Below, in pieces: positions 1 to 9,410 of a stretch of 64,000 nucleotides of DNA. The first letter of the stretch is position 1; every line of letters begins with the position of its first letter. A program made the position numbers and the translations under genes. The stretch covers positions 1-64,000 of the forward strand of contig JAUHXC010000018.1 of assembly GCA_030427205.1 (NCBI GenBank). The letters are read 5' to 3'. The notes under the pieces are model-generated. The model ran no database searches. It was not told the DNA's origin and was given only the letters and a program-made list of their open reading frames with translations. Source of the stretch: a bacterium (GTDB lineage: Bacteria; Myxococcota_A; Bradymonadia; UBA7976; UBA1532).

Positions 1-336
1 GTCCGAACGAGCCGGGGTTCCAGTAGTCGAGTCGAGGCAACCCTCGCGGGGTTCCTTCATGAGCTCAGCGCGGACTCCCGGTCCATTCAGTCGACCCGCG
101 GCGCGGGCCGTTCCATTCGGACTAGGGTCCGAATCGGCTCCGGTGTCCGCCCCGGCATCGCGTAGGTTGGTCATACACTGACCCCCTGCCCCGCTCCTGT
201 CGCCGTGCCGACGAGGGCGCTCTGACTCGCGTTTTTTGGCCGCTCGATGCGGCTTGCACCGGCCTCGAACGCCCCGGTACGGTCCGGGACGCATTGCGGG
301 GGGGTGCGGTGTCCCCCTGCCAGGAGGAAGACCCAG
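1..336. other. Upstream intergenic stretch with two dyads
   Basis: No convincing gene is seen before the first CDS. A perfect 8-bp hairpin lies at 115-122/127-134 (ATTCGGAC, loop TAGG, GTCCGAAT) and a weaker 5-bp dyad at 169-173/179-183 (GGTCA, TACAC, TGACC). The second is close enough to the start at 337 to be part of a promoter or leader, but no clear -35/-10 pair is visible. A Ser-Pro repeat reading frame on the minus strand here is only the complement of the Gly-Glu repeat of the next gene. Confidence 0.35.
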
Positions 337-3300
337 ATGACCGATAGTTGGAGCAGGCGCGCCCTGATGCTCTTGGCGCTGTGCGCCGCCGCTTTCGCCG
401 GATGTGACGACGGCGGTGGCGGTGGCGGTGACGACGACCCCGACATGTCGATGGAGACCGACGGGGGCGAAGGCGAGGGCGAGGGCGAAGGCGAGGGTGA
501 AGGCGAAGGTGAGGGTGAGGGTGAGGGCGAGGGTGAAGGCGAGGGTGAGGGCGAAGGCGAGGGTGAAGGCGAGGGCGAGGGCGAGGGTGAAGGCGAGGGC
601 GAGGGTGAAGGCGAGGGCGAGGGTGAAGGCGAGTGCGCCAACCCGCCGCAGCTCGAGCTCGGCACGCCCTTGATGGGCACCGTCAGCGGCGCTGACTGGT
701 TCGGCACCTGCTCCGCCGTCGACGACATGGGCATCAGCCCCGGCGCCGACACGGTCGTGGCCTTCACCGCCCCGGCCGATGGCGTCTATCAGTTCGATAC
801 CCTCGGCACCGACGCCATGGCGCTCGACACCGTCGTCTACGTGCGCGAGACCTGCGACGACATCGCCAGCGAGCTGAGCTGCAACGACGACTACGGCGAC
901 TTCCAGGCCGGCGAGTCGCAGAGCATCGCGCTCGCTCGCCTCGCGGCGGATCAGACCGTCTTCATCTTTGTCGACGCCTACGACGCCCCCGGCGACGCGC
1001 CGTTCGTGCTCAACGCGTCGGAGAGCGACCAGGCGCCGCCGAGCGTCGATACGCTCGACGTGGCCTACCGCGCCGACGCCGTCGACCTCGGCTTCCGCAT
1101 CACCGGCAGTGATCCCGACGGCGACGTGGTCGGTCTGCGGGTCGAGGTCCTCGACAGCGCCGGCATGCCCGTGGAGCTGTTCGAGGGCGGCGGTACGGTG
1201 GGCATCGCCCCGTTCGGCGACTTCGCGCCGGGCCTCGTGGTCGACCCGGATACCGGCGCGTTCGCCGGTGAGGGCGCGCTGCCCCTCGGTCCGCTGGCCG
1301 ACGCCGCTCAGCTGCGGGCGGTGCCCTACGACGCGCAGGGCCTGCGCGGCAACCCGATCACGGTGGACATCGCCGAGGCGGCGATGCTCGGCGAGGGCGA
1401 TCCCTGCGATCGCTTCGGGGCCTATGACTACTGCCCCGACGAGACCCACCAGTGCCTCGATCGCGCCGAGCCGGGCAGCTTCACCTGCGAGGCGGTCTTC
1501 GCCCCGTCGGTGATGGCCGGCACCTTCTTCTACAACGGCATGGCGGGCACGCCCGACGATCCGATCGAGTCGGTGGGCTTCACCCTGAGCGGCATGGATC
1601 AGGACAACAACGTCACCGGCCTCGAGATCGTGCTCGTCGACGCCGAGGGCAACGACATCGTCATCGATCCCGAAGCGCCCGATACGCCGATCTACCTCGA
1701 CTTCACCGACCTCGAGCAGGGTGAGGGCAACTTCGACGGCGCGTGGAGCGGCACCCTGCCCCCCGACCTGCCGGCCGCGGCGAGCGCCCGCATGTGGGCC
1801 ATCGACGCCACCGGCCTGCGCAGCGAGCCGTTCGAGGCCGACGCCCAGGCGCCGGTCGAGCTCGAGCTGGACGCGCCCTGCGACAGCGCCGGCGCCTTCA
1901 ACGTCTGCGCCGAGGGCAACCGCTGCCTCGACCGTGACGGCGACGGCGAGCCGACGTGCAGCGGCATCAACGCGCCCGAGATCCTCGAGGCGGAGTTCTT
2001 CTACAACCCGATGGCCGGCACCGCGGACGAGCCGGACGCGTCGATCGGCATCATCGTCTTCGGCGCCGACGTCAACGAGGACGTGGCGGGCTTCGACCTG
2101 CTGCTGCTCGACGCCGAGGGCAACCCGCTGCCGCTCAACGCCGAGGATCCCAACGCGCCGATCCAGGTGGCGTTCACCGATCTCGAGCAGGACGAGGGCG
2201 AGTTCATCGGCGAGCTGACCGGCTTCATCGGCCTCGACGTGGGCGTGCCCGCCCGGGCGCAGATCGCCGTGGTCGACGAGACCGGGCTGTCGAGCGACGT
2301 GGTCGAGGTCGAGGCCCAGATGCCCGGTGTCGCCGAGCAGGGCGAAGGCTGCGACCTCTCGCTGGCCTTCAACGTCTGCGCCGAGGGCACCGTCTGCGTG
2401 CCGGGCCCCGACGGCGAGGACTCGACCTGCACCACCGCAGGCCCGCCGGTGCTCGACGAGGCCTTCGCCTACGTGACCGTGCAGGGCGAAGGCGAGGCGG
2501 CCTTCGAGCTGCTGGGTCTGCGGGCGGTCGGCAGCGACCCCGAGGCGAACACCGTCGGTCTCGATCTGGTGCCGCTCGACGCCGACGGCGCGCCGCTCAA
2601 TATCTACGTCGAGCCCACCTTCGACCCCGAGCTGGGCGACATCGTCCCGGTGCTGGGTGACGAGCCGGTGCCGCAGGCGCTGCGCTTCGCGGCGGTCGAG
2701 CGCGGTGACGAGGGCGCCTTCGAGGGCGTGCTGTCCCTCGGCGTCGGCAGCCTGGGCGGCTGCGAGGCCTATTTCGACGCGGCCCTCGACTTCTGCCTCG
2801 AGATCACCGGCGGCGACTTCGGCTGCATCTTCACCGACTGGGGCGCCTCCTGCGTCGAGGCCTTCCCCGCCATCGACGAGCGGCTCGCCGAGGTCACCGG
2901 CGTGCGGGTGCGCGCCATCGACGCGACCGGCTCGACCAGCGAGCCCATCGACTTGCAGTTCGGCCCGCCGGAGGGCCCGCTGGGCGACGGCGACGTCTGC
3001 CTCGGCACGGCGCTGGGCACCTGCGACGACGCGGCCAACCTCGCTTGCATCCCCGGCGATGGCCCCGAGGCGCTCGCGCGCTGCGGCGTCGCGGTCGCCG
3101 AATGCCCCGAGGGCTGGGATGTCGTCGACCTGACGGCGGCGTTCGACGCGGAGACCGGGCTTTGGACCCACAGCGGTGACAACACCGATTCGCCGATCAA
3201 CGTCGGCGGCGGCAGCTGCGGCGGCGGCGGTCCGGTGGACGTGCTCGCGTTCGTGGCCGCCGAGGCGGGCACCTACGAGTTCCGCGTCACCGAGCACGGC

Positions 3301-3540
3301 AACGACTCGCTGATCTACGCCCGCAGCCTGTGCACGCTGCCCGACAGCGAGCTGGCCTGTAACGACGACGACGACGAGCTGCGCAGCGCCATCACCCTCG
3401 ACCTCGAGGCCGACGCCCAGATCTTCGTGTTCGTCGACAGCTTCGGTGGCGACAGCGCGGCGGCCTACACCCTGCAGGCGTCGATGATCGGCGGCATGGA
3501 GCCCGAGCCGCCCGCCCCCGAAGAGCCCCCCGCGCCCTGA
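337..3540 (+). CDS. Large secreted lipoprotein with Gly-Glu tether and two PPC-like domains
   Basis: Encodes 1067 aa. The start at 337 is preferred over an in-frame ATG at 247 because GGAGG lies at 323-327 and the protein then begins with a short basic n-region, a hydrophobic core and a lipobox ending at Cys23 (AFAGC). Residues about 44-99 are 28 Gly-Glu dipeptides, a flexible acidic spacer. PPC-like beta domains follow at about 100-228 and 921-1048; both carry the ACNDD/SCNDD-type motif and a hydrophobic strand before FVDxY or FVDSF. Between them are three related blocks with the FFYNxMAGT motif and paired Cys. Likely role: surface-displayed binding or structural lipoprotein; substrate unknown. 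A strong hairpin follows the stop. The PPC assignment is by motif only. Confidence 0.85.
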   Translation: MTDSWSRRALMLLALCAAAFAGCDDGGGGGGDDDPDMSMETDGGEGEGEGEGEGEGEGEGEGEGEGEGEGEGEGEGEGEGEGEGEGEGEGEGEGEGEGECANPPQLELGTPLMGTVSGADWFGTCSAVDDMGISPGADTVVAFTAPADGVYQFDTLGTDAMALDTVVYVRETCDDIASELSCNDDYGDFQAGESQSIALARLAADQTVFIFVDAYDAPGDAPFVLNASESDQAPPSVDTLDVAYRADAVDLGFRITGSDPDGDVVGLRVEVLDSAGMPVELFEGGGTVGIAPFGDFAPGLVVDPDTGAFAGEGALPLGPLADAAQLRAVPYDAQGLRGNPITVDIAEAAMLGEGDPCDRFGAYDYCPDETHQCLDRAEPGSFTCEAVFAPSVMAGTFFYNGMAGTPDDPIESVGFTLSGMDQDNNVTGLEIVLVDAEGNDIVIDPEAPDTPIYLDFTDLEQGEGNFDGAWSGTLPPDLPAAASARMWAIDATGLRSEPFEADAQAPVELELDAPCDSAGAFNVCAEGNRCLDRDGDGEPTCSGINAPEILEAEFFYNPMAGTADEPDASIGIIVFGADVNEDVAGFDLLLLDAEGNPLPLNAEDPNAPIQVAFTDLEQDEGEFIGELTGFIGLDVGVPARAQIAVVDETGLSSDVVEVEAQMPGVAEQGEGCDLSLAFNVCAEGTVCVPGPDGEDSTCTTAGPPVLDEAFAYVTVQGEGEAAFELLGLRAVGSDPEANTVGLDLVPLDADGAPLNIYVEPTFDPELGDIVPVLGDEPVPQALRFAAVERGDEGAFEGVLSLGVGSLGGCEAYFDAALDFCLEITGGDFGCIFTDWGASCVEAFPAIDERLAEVTGVRVRAIDATGSTSEPIDLQFGPPEGPLGDGDVCLGTALGTCDDAANLACIPGDGPEALARCGVAVAECPEGWDVVDLTAAFDAETGLWTHSGDNTDSPINVGGGSCGGGGPVDVLAFVAAEAGTYEFRVTEHGNDSLIYARSLCTLPDSELACNDDDDELRSAITLDLEADAQIFVFVDSFGGDSAAAYTLQASMIGGMEPEPPAPEEPPAP
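466..633 (+). repeat. Hexanucleotide repeat encoding (Gly-Glu)28
   Basis: Twenty-eight consecutive six-base units of the type GGC/GGT-GAG/GAA encode an uninterrupted Gly-Glu run directly after the lipoprotein N-terminus. Synonymous changes are scattered among units, so selection appears to keep the dipeptide rather than the exact DNA, though the tract could still change length by slippage. Confidence 0.95.
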
Positions 3541-3565
3541 GCGTCCGCGGGCCCCACGGCCCCGC

Positions 3566-3591
3566 CACGGGGCGCCGGCCGGCGCCCCGTG
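3566..3591 (+). terminator. Strong palindromic hairpin downstream of the first lipoprotein
   Basis: A perfect 26-nt palindrome (CACGGGGCGCCGG at 3566-3578 and its complement at 3579-3591) starts 25 nt after the stop codon at 3540. It is not followed by a T run, so it may terminate or stabilise the transcript rather than act as a classical intrinsic terminator. Confidence 0.5.
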
Positions 3592-3691
3592 AGCCCCCTC
3601 CCCGCCTGCCCGCGACCGTCCTGCAGACGAGCGCTCGCGTCGACACGGCTCGATCCGTATCATTCGAGACACATCTCCATCGGGAGTCTGC

Positions 3692-6600
3692 ATGCGGTCA
3701 TCAGGGCTTCGTTCGACAGTCATCGCCGGGGTGTATCTGCTGCTGGTGGCCTGCACCGGCGGCGAGGGCGACGACCCGCTCGTCCCCGACGCCGCGAGCG
3801 CGGTGTGCACCGACGGCGATCGACGCTGTGACGCCGACCTCGTCGAGGTGTGCGACGACGGGGACTGGACCCCCGTCGGCCTGTGCGTCGGCGACCGCAT
3901 GTGCAGCGACGGCGCCTGCATCGAGCGGCCCTGCGAGCCCGATTGCCAGGGGCTGGCGTGCGGCGACGACGGCTGCGGCGGCTCGTGCGGTATTTGCCCG
4001 CCGGACGGCGTCTGTCAGGCGGGCCGCTGCGTCTCGGTGGGCGTCAATCCATGCGGCGACGGCGTCTGCAGCGACGGCGAAAGCTGCGCGACGTGCCCCG
4101 CCGACTGCGGGCGCTGCTGCGGGGACGGGGTCTGCGCCGAAGACGAAGACTGCGCGACGTGCCTCGCCGATTGCGCCTGCGGGGACGGCGAGCGCTGTGA
4201 CGCCGAGGCGCGGATGTGCGTGCCGGCCTGCGTGCCGGTCGACTGCGCCGAGCGCGCGTGTGGATCCGACGGCTGCGGCGGCGACTGCGGGACGTGCCCG
4301 GCGGGATCGGTGTGCGACGACGGCGAGTGCGGGCCATGGTGCGGCGACGGCACGTGTGATCCCGACGAAGGCTGCGCCACCTGCCCCGCCGATTGCGGGG
4401 CCTGCTGCGGTGACGGGGCGTGCACCGCGCCGCACGGCGAAGACTGCGCCACCTGCCCCGCCGACTGCGCCTGCGGCCCCGACGGGCTCTGCGACGACGA
4501 GCTGCGCGCGTGTGCGCCGGTCTGCCAGCCGGCCTGCGCCGGCCGGACCTGTGGCCCCGACGGCTGCGGCGGTGTCTGCGGCGTCTGCGCCGGCGGCCGG
4601 CTCTGCGACGGCGACGGCGCCTGCGTCGAGCCCCCGCAGGCGTGCGGCGACGGGCGCTGCGCCGTCGACGAGGACTGCGCCACCTGCCCCGCCGACTGCG
4701 GCCAATGCTGTGGAGACGGCGCGTGCACCGCGGCCGGCGGCGAGAACTGCGCCACCTGCCCCGCCGACTGCGCCTGCGACGACGGCAGCGATTGTGACCC
4801 GGAGCGACGGGCCTGCGTCGAGCGGGGCTGCGTGCCCGATTGCTTCGCCCGGGTCTGCGGGACGGACGGCTGCGATGGCCTCTGCGGCCTCTGCGACGAC
4901 GGCGAGCTGTGCGACCCCGACCGCGGTCGCTGCGAAGAGCTGTGCCTGCCCGATTGCGGCGACGCCGTCTGTGGTCCCGACGGCTGCGGCGGCGTCTGCG
5001 GTGAGTGCTCGCCGGACGAAGAGTGCCGCGATGGTGGCTGTCTCGAGCCCTGCATGCCGCAATGCGAGGGCCGGACCTGCGGCCCCGACGGCTGCGGCGG
5101 CACCTGCGCGCCGGGCTGCGCGGACGACCAGGCGTGTACCGTCGGTGGGCGTTGCGTCGGCGGCGCGCTGGGCTGCGACTGCCCGGCCGACGAGACCTGC
5201 GTGGCCGGGGTCTGCCGTCGACCGTCCCGGCTGTGCAGCGCCGACGCGCCCGACGGCTTCTGCCCCAACGGCGAGGCCTGCGTGGTGGGCGTCTGCACCG
5301 ACGTCGGCACCGGCTGCTCGCTGCAGCAACCGGCGGGGACCTGCCCGGTGGGCGCGCTGTGCATCGGCGGCGGCTGCCGCGCGTTCGACGCCGCGGCCCT
5401 GTGCGACGACGGCAACCCGTGCACCGCCGACGTCTACGATCCGGCGCGGGACGCCTGCCGATATCTGCCCCAGGACACCGCCTGCACCGACGGTGATCCG
5501 TGCACCGACGACCGCTGTATCGAGGGGATCTGCGTCTCCGACCTGCGGGCCGGATGCGCCGCGCCGCCGGCGGTGGACCCGCTCGTCAGCCCGACCAATC
5601 AACGGCGGGTGACGCTCGCCGGCGACAAGCCCGCCGGCTGGGCGGTGCTCGTCGATGACGGCCTGGCGGTGCCCGAGAGCCCGGCGGTGCGCTGGTCGGT
5701 CGAGCTCGGGCTGGCGCCGGGCGCCAACAGCTTCCGCGTCGTCGGGCGGGATCCCCAGCGGATCCCCACCGAGGAGCGCACGGTGCGCGTGATCTACGAC
5801 CCCGACCCGCCGGCGACCCGCATGACGCCGGGCGGCGGTGTCTTCCGCGACGGGGTCACCGTGACGCTCGCCGCCAACGAGCCCGCCACCGTCTACTACA
5901 CGACCGACGGCAGCCAGCCGGGGCCCTGGTCACCGCACTTCGAGTCGGTGCACACCGTCCGGGTCTTCGAAGATACGACCATCGCCGTGCGCGCTCGGGA
6001 TCGCGCCGGCAACTGGCAGCCGCAGGCCCGCATCGAGCACTTCGAGATCTCGGGCGTGGGCACGTGGCACGGCGGCGAGCCGCTCGTCGCCGGTCGGCAG
6101 GGGCTCGCCGCGGCGAGCGACGGCCGGCGCATCTTCGTCCTGGGGGGCTGGGACGGCGCCGTCGAGCAGAGCGGCGTGGCGATGTATGCCGATGGCGAGT
6201 GGAGCGCCCTCAACCCGCTGGCCGCGGCCCGGACCGACGCCGCCGCCGCCTGGGTCGACGGCTCGCTGTACGCCTTCGGCGGCCGCCGTGAGGGCATCGC
6301 GCTCAGCCGGGTCGACCGCCTGCAGCCCGACAGCGGCCGCAACTGGAGCAACCGGCGCAACATGCCCTCCACCCGCTTCGGGTCGCAAGCGGTGGCCATC
6401 GGCGATCGGATCCACGTCTTCGGCGGCGAGAGCAACGGCGGCGCCGTCCTGGCGGTGCACGAGATCTACGACACCGTCGCCGACACCTGGAGCAGCGCGG
6501 CCGCGCCGATGCCGCGGGCCCGAACAGCGTTCGGCGCCCTGCGCGCCGACGACGGCCGGATCTATCTCGTGGGCGGCCGCGGCCTCGACGGGCGGCCGCT

Positions 6601-8206
6601 CGGCGAGGTCGACGTCTATGACCCCCAGGCCGACGCGTGGAGCCAGATCGACCCCCTGCCCACGCCGCGCAGCGAGGTCGCGGTGGGGCGGGTCGCCAAC
6701 GACGGGCGGGTGCGCGGCGGGTCGGTCGGCGTGCTGGTCTCGGGCGGACGGACCGCCGATGGCGCGCCCAGCGCGACGGTCGAAGAGTACGTGATCGACG
6801 ACGCCCGCTGGCGCGTCCGACGCCCGCTCACCGCGCCCCGGACCGACAGCGCCGGCGCGAGCATCGTCGGGCCCGCGGCGGCCGGCGCCGCCGACGATCA
6901 GGCCATGCAGGCGTGGGTCATCGGCGGCGAGGTGATCTCGCGGGGCGGTCCCCTGCTCTCGCCCAATACCCGGTTCTACACCCGGGATCAGGACCACCTT
7001 CAGCGTCGACCGGATCTGCCGGTGGCCCGTCGCGGGGCCGCGGCGGCGTCGGTCGACGACAAGATATTCGTGGTCGGCGGCGGCGTCGACGCGCCGAGCA
7101 CATCGGTGCTGGCCTACGATCCGGAGACCGGCGACAGCCGGGCGGTCGCCTCGCTGCCCGGATTGCAGGTCGGCGGCGCCGCGGTGGGCCTCGCCGGTCG
7201 GCTGTGGGTGGTCGGCGGCGAGAACCGCTTCGGCGTCGTCCTGCCGACCCTGCGCAGCTACGACCCGGGCAGCGACAGCTGGACCGAGCACCAGCCCATG
7301 CTCAACGCGCGCCGCGACGCCGTCGCCCTGGTGGTCGGCGAAGAGCTCGCGGTCATCGGCGGCGAGAACGGCGGTCCGGTGCAATCGGTGGAGTTCTACG
7401 ACCCGCGCGCCGATCGCTGGCGCCCCGGCCCGATCCTCGAGCGGCCGCGATCCGGCGCGGTGGGCGGCACCTGGCAGGGCCGCATCTATGTCGCCGGCGG
7501 GCAGGACGAGGCGGGCCCGCTCGACGACCTCATCGAGCTCGACGGCGATCGCTGGCGCACGGTCTTCGACGAGGGGTTCGGCGGGCTCGGCGCCACCGCG
7601 GCGATGCTCAACGGGCGCCTGATCATCGTCGGCGGCCGCGACGAAGACGGGCAGCCGATCGCCGGCCGCCGGATAGTCGACCTCGCCCGGGACTTCGACC
7701 GGCACTTCATGCTGACCCCCGAGACGCGCCTGCTCGCGCCCGCCGACGGCCGCGCCCTCGTCGCCCATCGCGGCGAGCTGTATCTGCTCGGCGGCGCCGG
7801 CGCGGGCGGCCAGGGCGGCCGGGTCGAGGTCGACCGCTACGCCGGGCGCTGCCTGGACGGTGACATCGGGCCCTACGAAGGCCGCCCGCCCTACGCCGAC
7901 TTCCCCGATCTGGGCGCGGGCTGCGGCGACGCGACGACCACCGTCGCCCTCGACCCGACGATCGGCTATGGCCACCACGGCCCGTGCGACGGGTGGAACG
8001 AGTGCGGCGACGCCGAGACCTGCGCGGATCTGGCCTGCGGCTGGTACGGCCACGGGCCGGCGCACAGCTACCGGGTCACGTCGTGCATCGCGCTGCCGAG
8101 CGGCAACTGCGACCTCTTCCGCGGCCTGGGCGAAGAGCTGGACACCGAGTTCGACGGGCTGTGCAACGTCTCGGTGGTCTTCCAGGTGGTCTGCCGGGTG
8201 GAGTGA
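3692..8206 (+). CDS. Cys-rich, kelch beta-propeller lipoprotein
   Basis: Encodes 1504 aa. The ATG at 3692 follows CGGGAG at 3681-3686. The signal peptide ends in a lipobox (LLVAC, Cys21). Residues about 35-620 are Cys-rich repeats of two alternating types: CGDGxC...CATCPxDCG modules and CxPxCxxRxCGxDGCGGxCGxC modules. An Ig-like stretch is followed at about 703-786 by a chitobiase C-terminal-type segment (VYYTTDGSQPGP). Kelch repeats with paired Gly (VLGGWDG, AFGGRREG, VFGGESNG, LVGGRG, VVGGGVD, VIGGENGG) fill about 790-1380, enough for one or two propellers. The tail (about 1385-1504) has about ten Cys. Likely a surface-anchored adhesion or carbohydrate-recognition protein; no catalytic motif was seen. 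Confidence 0.85.
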   Translation: MRSSGLRSTVIAGVYLLLVACTGGEGDDPLVPDAASAVCTDGDRRCDADLVEVCDDGDWTPVGLCVGDRMCSDGACIERPCEPDCQGLACGDDGCGGSCGICPPDGVCQAGRCVSVGVNPCGDGVCSDGESCATCPADCGRCCGDGVCAEDEDCATCLADCACGDGERCDAEARMCVPACVPVDCAERACGSDGCGGDCGTCPAGSVCDDGECGPWCGDGTCDPDEGCATCPADCGACCGDGACTAPHGEDCATCPADCACGPDGLCDDELRACAPVCQPACAGRTCGPDGCGGVCGVCAGGRLCDGDGACVEPPQACGDGRCAVDEDCATCPADCGQCCGDGACTAAGGENCATCPADCACDDGSDCDPERRACVERGCVPDCFARVCGTDGCDGLCGLCDDGELCDPDRGRCEELCLPDCGDAVCGPDGCGGVCGECSPDEECRDGGCLEPCMPQCEGRTCGPDGCGGTCAPGCADDQACTVGGRCVGGALGCDCPADETCVAGVCRRPSRLCSADAPDGFCPNGEACVVGVCTDVGTGCSLQQPAGTCPVGALCIGGGCRAFDAAALCDDGNPCTADVYDPARDACRYLPQDTACTDGDPCTDDRCIEGICVSDLRAGCAAPPAVDPLVSPTNQRRVTLAGDKPAGWAVLVDDGLAVPESPAVRWSVELGLAPGANSFRVVGRDPQRIPTEERTVRVIYDPDPPATRMTPGGGVFRDGVTVTLAANEPATVYYTTDGSQPGPWSPHFESVHTVRVFEDTTIAVRARDRAGNWQPQARIEHFEISGVGTWHGGEPLVAGRQGLAAASDGRRIFVLGGWDGAVEQSGVAMYADGEWSALNPLAAARTDAAAAWVDGSLYAFGGRREGIALSRVDRLQPDSGRNWSNRRNMPSTRFGSQAVAIGDRIHVFGGESNGGAVLAVHEIYDTVADTWSSAAAPMPRARTAFGALRADDGRIYLVGGRGLDGRPLGEVDVYDPQADAWSQIDPLPTPRSEVAVGRVANDGRVRGGSVGVLVSGGRTADGAPSATVEEYVIDDARWRVRRPLTAPRTDSAGASIVGPAAAGAADDQAMQAWVIGGEVISRGGPLLSPNTRFYTRDQDHLQRRPDLPVARRGAAAASVDDKIFVVGGGVDAPSTSVLAYDPETGDSRAVASLPGLQVGGAAVGLAGRLWVVGGENRFGVVLPTLRSYDPGSDSWTEHQPMLNARRDAVALVVGEELAVIGGENGGPVQSVEFYDPRADRWRPGPILERPRSGAVGGTWQGRIYVAGGQDEAGPLDDLIELDGDRWRTVFDEGFGGLGATAAMLNGRLIIVGGRDEDGQPIAGRRIVDLARDFDRHFMLTPETRLLAPADGRALVAHRGELYLLGGAGAGGQGGRVEVDRYAGRCLDGDIGPYEGRPPYADFPDLGAGCGDATTTVALDPTIGYGHHGPCDGWNECGDAETCADLACGWYGHGPAHSYRVTSCIALPSGNCDLFRGLGEELDTEFDGLCNVSVVFQVVCRVE

Positions 8207-8287
8207 TCGCCACGCGCACCATTCGGACCCGGCGAAACCAGAGGCCGAGTCGGCCATCTGCTCTGCTGAAGCAAAACGGAGCAGATC

Positions 8288-9406
8288 ATGATCGAGTGGA
8301 AGCATCGACTCGCGCCGGTGGCGATCGTCCTGTGCAGCATCGCGCTCATCCAGCCGACCGAGGCGCGGCCCTTCGTGAGCGGCGCAGACGATCTCGAGGT
8401 CACCGTCGGCGGGGCGGTGCAGCCGCGCATCAGCTACGGCCACAGCGATCAGGTCATGGTGACCGACCGGGTCGGCTTCGGCCTGCGCCGGGCGCGGACG
8501 CGCATCTCGGGCACCTGGGGCATGACCCGGGTCGAGGCCGACCTCGACTTCGCGACCATGAGCGCGGTGCAGCTCTACGCGACGCTGAAGCTCTCCGACA
8601 ACTGGCGGATGCGGGCCGGCTACTTCCCCGGCGCTCAGCCGCAGGCCTACATCCCCACCTCGATGACGAAGATCGACGGCGTCGAGCGCGCGGCCATCGC
8701 CGAGCGCTGGTCGCGGCTCACCATCGGCAGCTCGGGGCGTGACCTGGGCGTCGATCTGAAGTGGAGCAACGACTACGCCTACGCCAGCGTATGGCTGCAC
8801 AGCGGCCTCGGCAGCCTGAATCGGTCCGGCGCCAACTATCGCGAGTCCCCCTCGTCGCACAACGCGACCCGCGGGGTCGACAACATGGCGCTGGCCATCA
8901 GCGGGTCGTTGGGCTTCACCCCGCAGGACGGGCTCGAGCTGGGCGGGTACGTCGGCTACAACGCGGCCGGCGGCGCGCGGGCGGAGCTCACGCCGGGCAT
9001 CGACCGCACCGTCACGTCGTGGAGCGCCCATGTCTACTGGGGCCCCGATCCGGGCAGTCAGTTCCTGCGGCTCAAGGCCGAAGCGCTGGGCATCATGATC
9101 GAGGGCGACGACCCGCCGGCGGCCGGCGGACCGCCCCCGCAAGTCGACCTCAGCCACTTCGGCGCCGCCGGGACGGCCGCGATCGGCATCATCCCCCACG
9201 GCGAGGTCTTCGCGCGATTCGAGGTCTTCGACGAAGACGATGGCAACGACCTGACCCGCTACCTGTCGACCGGCGTGATGTTCAGCCCGAGCGCCATGGA
9301 CGGCGGCCCCTTCGCCCGCGAGCGCATCACGCTGCTCTACAGCAACGCGGTGCGCGGCGAGCAGACCGACCACATCGCGGTCCTGCAGGGGCAGTGGCTT
9401 TTCTGA
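8288..9406 (+). CDS. Outer-membrane beta-barrel (porin-like) protein
   Basis: Encodes 372 aa with a type I signal peptide (cleavage near TEA-RP, residues 24-27). The mature chain alternates hydrophobic and polar residues, has the opening motif LEVTVGGAVQPRISYG and a segment RARTRISGTWG, and ends in Phe, as outer-membrane barrels usually do. The layout resembles phosphate-selective porin O/P-like proteins, but the substrate cannot be told from sequence. GGAG at 8278-8281 precedes the ATG at 8288. The gene lies 81 nt after the kelch lipoprotein on the same strand, and its stop faces the next gene's stop with a 4-nt gap. Confidence 0.75.
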   Translation: MIEWKHRLAPVAIVLCSIALIQPTEARPFVSGADDLEVTVGGAVQPRISYGHSDQVMVTDRVGFGLRRARTRISGTWGMTRVEADLDFATMSAVQLYATLKLSDNWRMRAGYFPGAQPQAYIPTSMTKIDGVERAAIAERWSRLTIGSSGRDLGVDLKWSNDYAYASVWLHSGLGSLNRSGANYRESPSSHNATRGVDNMALAISGSLGFTPQDGLELGGYVGYNAAGGARAELTPGIDRTVTSWSAHVYWGPDPGSQFLRLKAEALGIMIEGDDPPAAGGPPPQVDLSHFGAAGTAAIGIIPHGEVFARFEVFDEDDGNDLTRYLSTGVMFSPSAMDGGPFARERITLLYSNAVRGEQTDHIAVLQGQWLF

Positions 9407-9410
9407 GCGC

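Noticed and set aside
171..767. Minus-strand ORF with a long Ser-Pro repeat
   Set aside because: It is the exact complement of the Gly-Glu repeat gene, has no signal or ribosome-binding site, and ends in Arg-rich sequence.
5930..9373. Long minus-strand open frame opposite the kelch and porin genes
   Set aside because: It spans two well-supported plus-strand genes and an intergenic gap, with Arg/Ala/Val-rich composition and no domain.
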